Shown here piece by piece: positions 52,273-64,000 of a stretch of 64,000 bases of DNA (positions within the stretch are counted from its first letter, which is position 1; every line of letters starts with the position of its first letter). Position numbers and translations under genes: made by a program. Source of the stretch: Physcomitrium patens (lineage: Eukaryota; Streptophyta; Bryopsida; Funariales; Funariaceae); contig NC_037271.1 in assembly GCF_000002425.4 (NCBI RefSeq), positions 2,127,543 through 2,191,542 on the forward strand, in the 5' to 3' direction. The notes beneath the pieces were generated by a model. That model had not been told where the DNA came from and ran no database searches. It was given only the letters and a program-made list of their open reading frames with translations.

Positions 52273-53352
52273 ATCTAAATATTTAGTATAAAGCCTTGAA
52301 AGAAGGTAGAAGCCTAAAAAAGAAAACCTAAACTAGTGGAAGGCTAATTGGGAGGGATGAAAGCAAGGCAGGGTTGGATGAAGGCAAGGAATGGAGAACT
52401 TCATTCCTATTAGTCAAATACCATGTCCAATGGACTTTGAAGAGGTTGCCTGCGACCTTAAGAAGGATTTCGGCAACTTCAAAGAAAGCATTCAAGAATA
52501 AAAAGCCAAGGTTGTAAGGTTTAGACTTTGGACTACAATTTGTGTGCAAAAATTAGAGGATTTGGAGTTAAGATGAAGAAGATATAGACGTTTGAAGTTA
52601 AGGTATTAATTTAAGATATACCATTATTCTTTTGAAAATACGAGGAGTTTTACAATAGTTTTTGAAGATCAAAAGATGTGGTTGAAATAGCAATTTTAAG
52701 GCCTACATCTTTTATAAAAGAATTGTTACTTTTGGAGTTCATATATAGGAGATATAAGGAGTTGAAGGCAATGCTTTCAAATCAAAGGCAATAAGTGAGC
52801 AGTTTTATTTGTAGTAATGGTTGGAGCCATAACTTAAATTTTTGGATGAATTTTTGGCTCAAACTTTTGAAAAATGAAGCATTTTGTGTTATAAAGCTAT
52901 ATATATAAATTTCGTGGTATGTAAGCTTTTATTTTTTGAGATATAAAGAAAATTGCATGTCAATGTATAAAGACAAGGGTATGAAGTGATTGTTAGGGTT
53001 TTCAAGATATCTCAAGATCTGCAATGAATTTGTAATTGAAATCTATTATAGAAGTTGATAAGAATATATCAGAACTTTATGTAAAATTTGAGTAAGTTTG
53101 GACGGCCGGATCAAGAGTTATGAGGTATTGAAGTTCAAGAAAATTTTTACATGAGGGTATACAAGGATTTAGAGGATTTATTATATTTTGGATGTTGTTG
53201 GTTACTTGAAGCTTATATATTTGGTGTAATTGCTCCAAAAGAAAAATCTTATATATTAACTTAGGACTTCCCTTATTTTGAAGCTTGATTGAGCAATTAA
53301 AGACAACTAGGAGTCTAGTGCTTTCTTGAAGCAAACTCTCTCTACCTTGGCA
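52078..53352 (+). mobile_element. LTR-like element family C, copy C1
   Basis: 1275 bp from TGTCATACTATAAATAC to CTCTACCTTGGCA, flanked by ACAT (52074-52077) and ATAT (53353-53356), a probable 4-bp duplication. Contains a T-run (52199-52215) and (TA)n (52238-52270). Non-coding; probable solo LTR. Inserted in B2 in the element's own direction. Confidence 0.78.
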
Positions 53353-55644
53353 ATATCAATGGTGGAAAAGACAACTAAAAGAATATAATGGACAGAGCAA
53401 CTTATACGAAAATATCAAGATATCTTTTCAACTGACCTACTTAGTGGTGTACTTCTTAATCTACGTGCCTCCCTTCAAATAGAACTATTGCTTGGAGCAA
53501 AACCAACAAGTTGATCAATTTATTGCCTAGCACCAAAAAAAACTTGGAGAGCTGCAAAAGATATTGAATGAGCGGCTATTGGCAAATACTTATTACTAAA
53601 GAGGATTTAGAAAAGACGGCATTTTGTATGTACTATGGATATTTTGAAGGGCTCGTTTTATCTTTTCACTTCACCATTCTTCCAATCTCTTTCATAAGTC
53701 ACATAAATAGATTGTTTTGAGACTTTTTGGATAAGTATATAGTTGTCTTTATTGAGGATATCCTCGTATATAGCAAAATCCCTAAAGAACATAAGTAACA
53801 CTTATAAGAAGTGTTGCATTGCCTATAAGATAGATATTTCTATTGCAAGCAATCAAAATATAAACTTTGGAAGTTGGAAGTCATTTTTTTGAGGCATGTA
53901 GTGTCCTCCAAAGGCATGTGTATGGAGCAAGATAAGATGAAAGCACTAAAAGATTGGCCAATCCTAAGGATGCTTTTAAATTTTGCTCATTTTTAGGCCT
54001 TGCTGGATATTATTACCATTTTGTTTGGCGATTCACTTACATTGCTACTTCATTGATAAACCTATTATAGAAGGGTGTTCCATTTGAATGAAAACTAGAG
54101 TAGAAAAGTGCCTTTGATAAGTTAAAAGAAGCACTCATTATTGCTTCAATATTGCAACCGTATGATCCTAATTTTCATGTATGCTTGACATTGATGCTTT
54201 TGACTTAGGTATAGGATCAATCTTTCAATAAGACTTTGGTAGGAGCCTTCAACATGTGGTACATAAATCACACAAGCTTAGAAAGGTAGAACGTAATTAC
54301 TCTATACATGATCAAGAGTAATTAGTGATTGTATATGCCATGAAGGTGTTGCAATACTATCTATTAGAAAAGCCAATGGTTGTTTGTATTGACCTTGCTA
54401 CATGATTTGCATCTGAAAAATCTGAAATTATAACATCATTGTTGGAAAGAAAAATTATAATTTTTTGATATCCAACTTGAGTACAAGTAAGGGCAACAAC
54501 ATACTATGCTAGAAAACTTATTATGAAGACTAGACTTGAACAATAAATTGGCAGATAAGGCAGAAGTCACTACCATTAGTAGTGTCATTTCAAAACTAAT
54601 CAAAGAGACAGAATAGAAAGAAGCTATGCATTGGGTTGCTTATTTCAAGATAGTTAGCATTCGATTGAAAGTGGATAATATATAATATTAGGATTATACT
54701 CTTAATGATGGCTTATTCTATTTCAAGAAGCAGATTTATGTATCCGATAATGCTAAACTTCAAATGCACATACTTCAAGAAGGACATAACATTCCAATAT
54801 CTAGACATCTAAGATGAAAAAAGATTTTAGTATGGATCTCAAGGACATGGTTTTGAAGAAGTTTGAATTATGATATTTGAATCTTTGTATGCTCCTATAA
54901 GTCATGTCAATATAATAAAATATACAATGCAACGTCTTTTAGACTATTGCAACAAATTCTACTACTTTTAATATGTTAGGAGCAAGTCACTATGGATCTC
55001 ATTACATTTTTACCGTAGATGCATCATAATTATATCACAGTTGCCGTCTTTGTGGATTGACTCTTGAAGTAACTTCACTTGGTCGGGATACACTTGGATA
55101 TTGATGCCTCAATGCTTGTATGAGTCTTCTTTAATATTATCTTTTATCACAATGGATTATCTCATATTATTATTTCAAATTGGTACCTACGCTTCACGAG
55201 AAGTTTTTGGCAAGCCTTGTTCAAGCTATTAGGTACATGAATTGACATGTCTACAATCTTTCATTTCCAAACAGATGGGCAAATAGAGCGTGCAAATTAA
55301 ATCTTAGAAGATATGTTGTAGATATTTGTAGTGGTTCATGATAATGATTGAGATGAATATGTGATGCCCTTGAAGTTTGCTTATAATGATAGTATTCAAG
55401 CAAGTATCAGTCATTCATCATTTTTCCTTAATATCAGTCAATATTCAATTATGCCAACAACTTTCTATTGTCCCATCAATACAAAAAACCTGACAATGGA
55501 GGAATTTGTACAATGGCTTATAATGGCCTTACAAGAAACACAACATCACCTCTTTATTGCAAAAAATTGACAGAAGTAGTATATGGATAACCATTGATAA
55601 TAAAAGCTCTTCCAATATGGTGATTAGGTGTTATTCTCCAATGT

Positions 55645-56918
55645 TATTGGGATTTAGAGAGTTTGCCTCAAGAAAGCACTAGGCTCCTGGTTGTCACTAA
55701 TTACTCAATCAAACTTCAAAATAAAAAAAATAAATAAAAAAAAAAAAAATTCCTAAGTTTATATATAAAATTTCTTTTTTTAGAGCAATTATACTAAATA
55801 TAAAAGCCTCAAGTAACCAACAACATCCAAAATATGGCAAAATCCTCTAAATCCTTGTATACCATTATATAGAAATTTTTTTGAACTTCAATACCTCATA
55901 ACTCCTGATCCGACTCTTTAAACTTACTCAAATTTTACATGAAGTACTGATGTATTCTTATCAACTTCCACAACAGATTTCAATAGCAAATTCATTGTGG
56001 ATCTTGAGATATCTTGAAAATCCTAATAGTAGCTTCAAATCCTAGTTTTTATATACATGTGTGAAATTTTCTTCATATCTCACAAATTAAACATCCAAAT
56101 GCCACAAAGTTTATATGTATAGTTTCTTAACATAATTATCTACCTTTTCTAAAAGATTTGAGCCAAAAAGTCTTCTAGAAACTGAAGATATGGCTCCAAC
56201 CATTACTATGAATAATATCACTTACTTATTGCCTTTGATTTAGATGTGCTGACTTCAACCCTCTATAACTTCTTCATTCAAACTCTAAATTCATCAAATA
56301 GTATATGAAAATTATAGTCAAGAAAGTGCTATCTCCAAACCTAGTCGCTAATCTTTCATTGCTCTTTGTATACATATGTTATGCTCCAAAGAGTGACAGT
56401 AGGTATGAAATTGATACCTTAACTTTGAGCGCCAATAACTCCTTCATTAAAACTCCAAATTACACAAAATTTGCACCCAATCTATATCCAAAAACCTTAA
56501 CTTAATGATTCTAGCCTCCAAAACTCAAATGACTTCGAAACAAAAACTCTAATCCTTAATAAGGCCTCGGGCAGCCTCCTTGAAGCCCATTGGACATGGC
56601 CTTCTACCAATAGGAATGAAGATCTCCATTCCTTGCCTTCATGCAACCATGCCTTCCTTTCATCTCTCCCAATAAGCCTCCTATTAGTTACTATTTTCTT
56701 CTTTAGGCTCTAATCTCCTCTCAAGGCTTCATACTAAACATTTAGGTCCTAAATTTTTTTAAATACTATAATCAAAATAGATAAAACTCAAAATAAAGTT
56801 TTTTTATATCCACTCTTTTTAAATTAATCTATTAACCATTCTAACATACACCAAGATTTATGAATATATTATATGTCCTAACTAATGTTTACATATTATA
56901 AGCAATTATAGTACGATA
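55645..56918 (-). mobile_element. LTR-like element family C, copy C2
   Basis: 1274 bp and the inverted copy of C1. It begins TATTGGGATTTAGAGAG and ends GTACGATA, flanked by ATGT (55641-55644) and ATGC (56919-56922). The B1 sequence at 19760-19790 shows the uninterrupted version of this site. Non-coding. Confidence 0.8.
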
Positions 56919-57859
56919 ATGCCAACTTGTTACTTGCTACATCAATTCAAATTCGTAAACTTGCACCTTGATGGCTTGGACCTTTCCGCATTTCTGTAGT
57001 GATTTTTGATGTTGCATATTGCCTTGAGCTTCTGCGACATATTTGGGTCCATCTAGTCTTTTATATTTTGCAACTAAAAGAATTTCATATCGAGCCAATC
57101 GACACCAACCACCACCACCACCAGTTATAGTTGATGATCAACAAGAATATAAAGTGAAAGCATTTTGGAACATTGCTACCTTTTTTGTAACAATGGACGT
57201 CCACAACTTCAATACAAAGTTCATTGAAAAGGTTATTTTATTCATGATGCAATGTAAAAACTTGCACAAAATCTCACCCATTGCCAAAAGATAATTTGGA
57301 GATATTATTGGGAGTGAAACGAGGATGTTTTTCATTAATCGAGGAGAGATTAACTATAACAAGGTATAGATAAGTTAATTGTATAAATAGTTAGAACCAT
57401 GGAAGTTTCTAGAATTGAGGTTAAGTTTATGGACCAAATAAGATCCACCATGGAATATTCTAGAAAGAATTTAGGGTGGTTATTTAAGTAGGATCTACCA
57501 TAGAACCTTCTAAAAAAGGCTTAAGGTAGTTATTTAGGTGGGATCTATTATCTAGGAATATTCTAGAAAGTTGAGGGTGATAAAATAAGGTATAAATAGG
57601 ATTGGCCAAGGCCTTTTGGAGTATCTAGTGAAATATGGCTTTGGATTTTTTTTCTTAGTAAAATTTGATTTTGTATCTTTCAATTTAGTTCTATTTGTTC
57701 TGTCTTATTTCCACTTGGTTAGTTTTGTCTTTCATATCCTATTCTATTTAATTCCGCTTGGTTTTATTGTGATCTATTTTGTCTTATTTTGTGATGAGGC
57801 TTTATGTTGCTGAAGATTAGAAGGATCTTCAATTTTTGAAATAGTTTAGTCTTATTTCA

Positions 57860-60784
57860 ATCATGATGTATATGAAGTCTCAATATGCCAAGATATAGAC
57901 AAAATATAATGCTTTTTTAATGCTTTAAAGAAGTAGTTTTTTAATTAGGTGAATTTCAACAATACTCTCACAAGTCATTTTGATAGAAAAATATACTCAC
58001 GTTCATAATCAATTAGGATATTGTGGACATGATTATTGATAACATCTTATTCAATGCTAATAATGATGAATCTATGCTAATATATGAATATGCACTCTTT
58101 ATTTTTAAGTTATTTGAAGATACAAATGTTGACCAGATTGAGTTTTGTAGAGAATAAGATCTAATCCAAGAAGCATGCAAGGTAGATATTAAATCTTCTT
58201 GTTTGTTTTATATTGTGATCCACTTTACCTTATATGAAGCTTTATTTCAAATAGCACCACATCTTGTGGATGTCACCAAAAAAATATCACATATGAGTTG
58301 TTTTAGTAGATATAATGAAGATTGCATGTCTTATATGTAATAGTGGACTATGTTGCAAGTTTATGAAAGAATACAAAGCTCTTCTATATCTAATAGGTAT
58401 TTTTGCTTGCATTTGATATTGGTTTAAAATAAAGCATCTTATATTTTAATTTCTAAGTTTGATTTTAAGCATCAAGCTAAACTGCACAATACTTATAATC
58501 TTGTTATTCTTCTCTTTGATTGCAAGATAAAAAAAATGATTTTTGCTACAAGTTCAAAACTTTTAAATGTTCTTGCTTTGAAATAGAAAAAGAAAACTTA
58601 TTAATATTAGTACAATTAACAAGCAGATGATGAAAGAATAATTTTTTGACATTGCGACAAGGATGCTTGAAGAAAATATTGATGGAATTATTCAAGTATG
58701 ATATGCTCTATATTAACTTTACCTCATGGTCTAAACCAAGTACATCAAGTTGTATAATAATCAGTTTATCAACATCTTGATGGGCCATATGCCTTATCTT
58801 TACCAATAATTTAATTTCATTGAAAGGATGGATTGTACATGCTCAAAATTTATAGACATTCAATGGTCGTCTATGAAAAAATTATTTAATTTTTTGCAAC
58901 AAAGATGCACAATGATTTGCTAATATCTCAGCTAAAAGTAGTCCACGTATATCTCTTTTCCTACTTAGTGGATAGTATTGCTTGCACTTAATGATATTGC
59001 AAATGTAATCTCTATTATTATAATATGCTTGTGTCTTCATAAATGAACAGAATGCTTGGTTCAAAGGCTTCATTCAATTGTTTGTCTCAATATATAAAAT
59101 ATAAGGTTTCTACAATGTTGAGACTTTGGCCATAATTAACAATGTTTTAAATCTAGTCATTTACAAATATTCATATGTAGCTTTCACAAATGTGGAGGCC
59201 TTCATATAAGACTAAAATAACTTCATCATGAGTATATTGATTGTACTACCTGCATCCAAAGTTATAATTTGCTTCATGATAGTATTTTTTGTTGATATTA
59301 TTGATGTCAACTCTATTATTATTGCTCAAAGAAATTGCAATAATGATGCTAATAATGACAACATTTCCAAAGTCATGTCCCATAATTTATATGGGCTACA
59401 AACATCTTGATTGTGCATTTCTATTTATTGACATAGATTGTGATTAAAATCACTGAAGTTGGATGCTTTGTTAATTAAAGATATTGAGAAAAACCACCAA
59501 ACTATGGTCTATGCCTATCGCAGGGTGACTACCTTCAAAGATACCATTGATAAGTGCAAATATTTACGAATGGATTTTTACATCCGATGGGCTCATTGCA
59601 ATGGCTAGTTTTAAAGACTTCAAAGGTTCTATAGTAGGCTAACATCCATTTTTTCCTAATATCAGCACTATCAAATCTGGCTCTACGATTGGATGCAAGA
59701 AAGATGAATATTGATAATAATTTATCAATTTCTTGCTTGAGAGTATTTTGCACTCAAAGCAATTTGGCAAAGTTTGTCAAATTTGACCAAGATAGATGTT
59801 TTTAGATAGTTTTAGATAACTTTCATCCATCCATAGTTTACCTAAAATAAAAGATCATTACAATCCTAGAATAAGCTAAATTAAATATTTTAAGGATTTT
59901 TTAAATTTATAGTAATCTAATCATAGGATTTAAGATGTAAAGAGAATTTGACATCACTTTTAATACCAATATACAACATTGATTGTAAAATGAAGCCTAA
60001 AAACTAATACTATGGTCTAATGTGGAATAGATTTGAATTAAATTTTTTTTCCTATAAAAAAAGCAATAGATGGAATAAAATAGAATTCATAATCTTAAGA
60101 AAGTGGTTAAGTCTTGTAGTGTGAATTTAAGTTTATGGAATTAAAATACAAATTTAGCATGATTTTGTTGCTGAGATGAATATTTGAATAAAAATAATAT
60201 AAAATTTTATCTAATATCTATTTTATTATCAACAATGATATTATTATGTCATCATGTTGTTTTATGTATTGAAACAAAAACTATACCAAGTTATGATTCT
60301 TCATAATGTTTAATAAACAAGATTTTGCAAAAAGAAATCAAAAGAAAAAATAAAAAACATATTAGGACCATAGCATCAAGTATTCTAAGGAGAACTTGAA
60401 ATGAGTTATTTGTTTACAAATTTTATGATATTATTACTAGTATTATAAATTTATAATTTAAAAATAAAAAAATATAAAATATAAATTTTTGAATTATAAA
60501 AAATCATATTGATTTTATTCAACAATATTTTATAATAATAGAAAATGTGTCCTTGTTGGTGATAAAGTATCACTAACATTCCTTGATTAGTTGTCATTTG
60601 GGATCTAAACCATGGACCATGCAAATTTTGCTATGCCTCTTTTCAACTCAAAAAATAAATGCAAAGAAGGCTTGCTTATAGAGCGTAATGTCAACCTCAT
60701 AAGTTCATGGTGTCATCCAAGCAATAGAAGAAGTTTGCTTGCTTAGAGGCTAATTCAAGTGTGTTCAATTTTATGGACCTACAC
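57860..60784. other. AT-rich, unassigned
   Basis: Lies between B2 and A5. Short frames on both strands (for example a 63-codon minus frame at 58882-59073) are not recognisable. Probably further decayed transposon sequence, but no domain can be named. Confidence 0.4.
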
Positions 60785-62130
60785 TCTCACAATATCACAC
60801 TTCTAGTGCTATGTGATTAGGTGAAAGATTAAAAAAAAGATTATATTACAGATAAACTTGAATAAAAATATTATAGCATATTATCTTACAAACACAGATA
60901 ATAGACGAAGTAGTAGTAAAAATTAATAAGTGTTGATATTGTATTTTCATAAAAAAGACTTCTACTTACTTTGAAGGGCTATTAATGATGCAAATCAAGC
61001 TGAATAAAAAAAAATAGTTCAAATAGACATTTCTAAGATGAATTTCAAAGTACTTTTTAGCAAAAAATTCCTTAAAAAATTAAGAATTGATATCCATAAA
61101 GATTGGTTATGAATTTAAGAGGAAATCAAAAATTGCATACCTATGACCAGATCTTAAAGTCTTTTGGTTGATTAGAGAGGGAGACTTGAGATCAAACTTG
61201 TGAGAGATTCTTTAAGCATTAATTTTGAGATATTTGAGTTTGTATTGACTTTTTAAAGACTTTGAAAAGTTAAGGTTATTTTAGAGGTGACTTTGGATTT
61301 CAAAAAATACAAAGAGTTCATATTTTTAAAAATTATATAAGAGTGATAAATGATCTATTAAGGTTTTTTATTTTTTGTTTTTATTGTATAGTTAATGTTA
61401 TATTAATTTTTTTTATAATTTTGAGCTTGATCTAATGGTTTATTTAAAAGTTATTGAAATTCAAATATATTGGAATTTTAGAAATTAGAATTTAGAGGAC
61501 TAGTGAAGATATTTGAGATGTATAACAATCTACCATTAGGATTGAGATAAAAAAAAATATATATTTTATAACAATAGTTGATTTGATTTTAAATAAATTT
61601 GTAAAGTTTAAAAGCAAGTGAATGATAGAATTAAGAGATATTGGCATTGGAAGTTTGTATAAAGATTTGATTTAGAATTTAGAATTTAATTAGGATTTGA
61701 GTAAGATTGGTTTAAGATTTAATTTATGATTTAGGATTTTCTTAGGATTTTATTTAAGATTTAGAATTTAGGATTTAATTTGGATTTAGTTTAGAATTTA
61801 GGATTTGATTTAAGATTGATGGTTTAACTAAAGTTGGTTTAGGTCTTTATTAAGGTTTGTTTAGGATTCATTTAGAATTTTTATTTTATTATTTCTTCAA
61901 ATTTTCTTTATTATATATCTCTTTGATGTTAATTTATGGCTTCTTTATGATTCTTTTGTAATTTCTTTAAGACTTCTTTTAGATTTGATTAAAGTTTGAT
62001 TAACCTTATTTAATTGGGGTTTGTATAGAATTCTATTAAAGTTGTTAGGACCTCATTGTTGCAATTTCTATTTTACCTTCCATAGCCAAGGGCCTAGTCC
62101 AATCTCAAGCAAACTTTACGAAATATGATA
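60785..62130 (+). mobile_element. LTR-like element family A, copy A5
   Basis: About 1.35 kb aligned over its length with A4 and A3. The worn left end is TCTCACAATATCACAC, then GGTGAAAGATT; an 11-bp-unit tract lies at about 61670-61870; and the end block CTTCCATAGCCAAGGGCCTAG closes with AAATATGATA. No clear target duplication remains. Old copy. Confidence 0.7.
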
Positions 62131-62629
62131 ATGTTTGTGAATTAATAGCTCCTATAGTATTTTGTAACAGTTTTTTATGTAGCTTGGCCTATTGATTTTG
62201 TTAAGTCAATGAGATTGGAGTGAAGGCATAGAAAGCGGAGAGAATTTGGAATGGTAGATGCAGACAAGGGTAGGTATGTGGCAAGTAAGTGTGGTGAAGA
62301 GCATTGCAAGGGAGAAAGGATCAATGGTACCATTAAGAATAAGCAATGCTACGCATGGTTTGCAAATTGACCAAAGAAAAAAGAGATAAGATTTTTCCAA
62401 TTCTTGAAAAGCCAAAAAGGAGTGCAACAAAATCTGTGCAATCTCCAATCTAAGCCCTTGATGATGATTAAACAAAGAATATTTGTGATATTTTATCACC
62501 AACAAGAATACATTTGCTATTATCATAAATTTAAGTGGAATATTTTATTATTATTATAAATTTGAGGGATGTATTTGCTATTTTAAAAATACATGGATAT
62601 TCTTGATATTTCAACATATTTGAGAGGTA
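62131..62629. other. Gap between A5 and the Tc1 element
   Basis: About 500 bp with no recognisable gene. A 106-codon minus-strand frame (62206-62526) has no family resemblance and overlaps no known element. It is probably chance. Confidence 0.5.
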
Positions 62630-64000
62630 CAGTGACAAACAAAACCGAGTACAAAATCTGAAGTGCCAACTTTCAAGAGCAATTACAGAAATTTCAATGA
62701 TTGCTTTATAAATCTGAAAGTTACATGGAATAATACACACAGTCTTGTACACATGTACAAAGTTGCACATCAAATTGATAACTAAACATCCTTCTACAAA
62801 GTCAAATCAACAACTATGTCTTGTACTCAGTATTGTTCAAAGAAAATCTTCAAACTTCAATATTTAGTCCAATAACCTTTTGCTTCCAAAACAGCTGAAA
62901 TCCTTCTTAGCATACTTTTGTATAGTTTCTCACAATCTTTTGCATCAAAACTAGGATAAATACTACAAACATTCTTCCATAATTCTTGAATACCTCTTGG
63001 CCTTGGAGCGACTTGGCTTAAACACTGTTTGAGAAGGGCCCAAAAATGTTCCATTGGATTCAAATCTGGAGATTGAGCTGGCCATCGAAGGAGCTGAAAT
63101 GGCTGTGAAGAGAGCCAAAACTGAACACTTTTTGCTGTATGTTTGGGATCATTATCATGTTGAAAAACCACCTGAGTAGGATCTAAGTTGTAATTCTGTG
63201 TGGTACTTTGCAAGTAGGTTTCTAAAATTTTTTTGTACAAGTGTTGCTCCATTCTACCTTCAATTTGATACCAAGCACCCGGCCCAAAAGCACTCATACA
63301 ACCCCAAATCATAATTGAACCACCACCATGTTTGATAGTTTGACTAACATGTTTAGGTCCAGGTCGTTCTCCTTCTCTCAACCAACACCAAGACCTACCA
63401 TCTGAGTTGATTAGGTTAATCTTTGTCTCATCACTGAAAATAACCCGTCTCCAATCATCAACGGTCCAATTTTTGTATTTATGAGCAAAACTCAACCTTG
63501 CAAGAACATGTCTTTTGGCAAGTAGAGGCTTCTTTTGTTGCACACAAGCACCCAAACCAGCTTCTCTCAAACCATGCCTCAAGGTGATGTCTCAGAAGTG
63601 TTTACCTGTTTTTTCTTGAAGTTGTTTTGCAGCTGCACTTGTCGTTTTGAGACAACCAGCAGTGACAAGGTGCACACCAAGTCGCTTCTCTTGCTCTCCT
63701 AAAACCTTTGGACGTCCTCTTCTTTGCTTTTCTATTTCACCATTAATCTCCCTCCTTAGATGAGCTACTGAAGACTGACTCATTCCAAGTGAGTCTGCAA
63801 CTTTTCTTGTAGAAACACCACTCCTAAGCTGCACCAATGCTTGGTGCTTCAATGATTCACACAACCAAGGCATAGAGATACAATTGACAAATCAACTTTC
63901 ACTATAGATAGTACACAACAAGAGCAACACAACAAACAAAAAATGCCCTCAAATCTTGCAACAAGGAGTGTACATTGAAATTTCGAAATTCAGCAAGAAG
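62630..64000 (-). mobile_element. Tc1/mariner (DD34E) DNA transposon, right end outside the window
   Basis: The left terminus reads TA then CAGTGACAAACAAAACCGAG (TA at 62628-62629), the form of a Tc1 end in its TA target. The inner part of this terminal repeat, GAAATTTCAATG at 62688-62699, recurs inverted as CATTGAAATTTC at 63973-63984. The element should therefore end about 40 bases past the window, near 64042, for a total of roughly 1.4 kb. One transposase gene fills it on the minus strand. Confidence 0.88.
62857..63873 (-). pseudogene. Tc1-family transposase, one in-frame stop
   Basis: A 338-codon frame, full length for Tc1 transposases. Residues 1-50 form a first helix-turn-helix (VSTRKVADSLGMSQSSVAHL), GRPK at about 53-56 is the linker/minor-groove motif, and a second helix-turn-helix follows. 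The DDE_3 catalytic domain has D148 (FSDETKI), D240 (FQHDNDPKHT) and E275 (NPMEHFW), with 34 residues between the last two. This transposase cuts and pastes its own TA-flanked element. The frame is interrupted only by a TGA at 63592-63594 (residue 94, between the DNA-binding and catalytic parts); a CGA-to-TGA change would explain it. A start at TTG/ATG after it would give only the catalytic part. Unlike the surrounding repeats it keeps normal codon composition, so the insertion is recent. Confidence 0.93.

Larger units (their letters stand above)
51909..57859 (+). mobile_element. Ty3/gypsy LTR retroelement B2 (5'-truncated, with nested C1 and C2)
   Basis: Same family as B1. Its pol pieces lie at 51909-52077, 53353-55644 and 56919-57350, and a single 3' LTR at 57355-57859 matches the B1 LTRs. 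The 5' LTR and gag are absent; the left edge abuts the D2 LTR. It is interrupted by family C copies at 52078-53352 and 55645-56918 and has lost part of the reverse transcriptase region. Many breaks; old. Confidence 0.87.

Noticed and set aside
52078-56918. C1 and C2 as an LTR pair
   Set aside because: They are in opposite orientation, and the sequence between them is the B2 interior.

Overview
The window looks like nuclear DNA of a land plant, most likely a bryophyte (moss). The evidence is a plant-type U-box/ARM E3 ligase, a spliced SMP-30 family gene with one short GT-AG intron, and a chromodomain-bearing Ty3/gypsy element of a kind reported from mosses. Short, GC-richer gene islands are embedded in very AT-rich, decayed transposon sequence. 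The plant assignment is strong; 'moss' is an inference.

Layout. 1-4.3 kb: gene island with the possible 3' end of one gene (3-191) and a complete two-exon SMP-30/gluconolactonase-like gene (2715-3775). 4.3-7.2 kb: AT-rich, no gene seen. 7.3-12.6 kb: second island with a possible decayed coding stretch (about 7.5-8.7 kb), an intronless U-box/ARM gene on the minus strand (9329-10573), and upstream of it a striking minisatellite and tetranucleotide runs. 12.96-27.26 kb: one old minus-strand Helitron (CPHC finger, Rep, Pif1-like helicase) cut into pieces by three later insertions: two copies of LTR-like family A (13120-14689 and 23232-26241) and a whole but heavily decayed Ty3/gypsy element, B1 (15189-20692). 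27.3-36.6 kb: AT-rich and mostly unassigned, with many (TA)n runs and an unexplained GC-richer block at 34.98-36.54 kb. 36.6-41.7 kb: Ty1/copia remnants split by a family A copy (37702-39761). 42.8-57.9 kb: a further family A copy, three family C copies, two head-to-head chromovirus fragments (D1 minus, D2 plus) that form a large inverted repeat, and a second Ty3/gypsy element, B2. 60.8-62.1 kb: a fifth family A copy. 62.63 kb to the window end: a Tc1/mariner DD34E element with a 338-codon transposase frame holding a single in-frame stop.

The two host genes have no evident functional link. Most of the window records successive insertions. The Helitron, B1, B2, A and C are old, AT-shifted and full of breaks. 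The D pair and the Tc1 element keep long frames and normal base composition, so they are the youngest. The observations most worth pursuing are the Helitron interrupted three times, the 2.3 kb inverted repeat with a 0.4 kb spacer made by D1/D2, the Tc1-like element in a plant setting, the SMP-30 protein with lysine at a metal-ligand position, and family A, with inverted termini, 4-bp target duplications and an internal 11-bp minisatellite.
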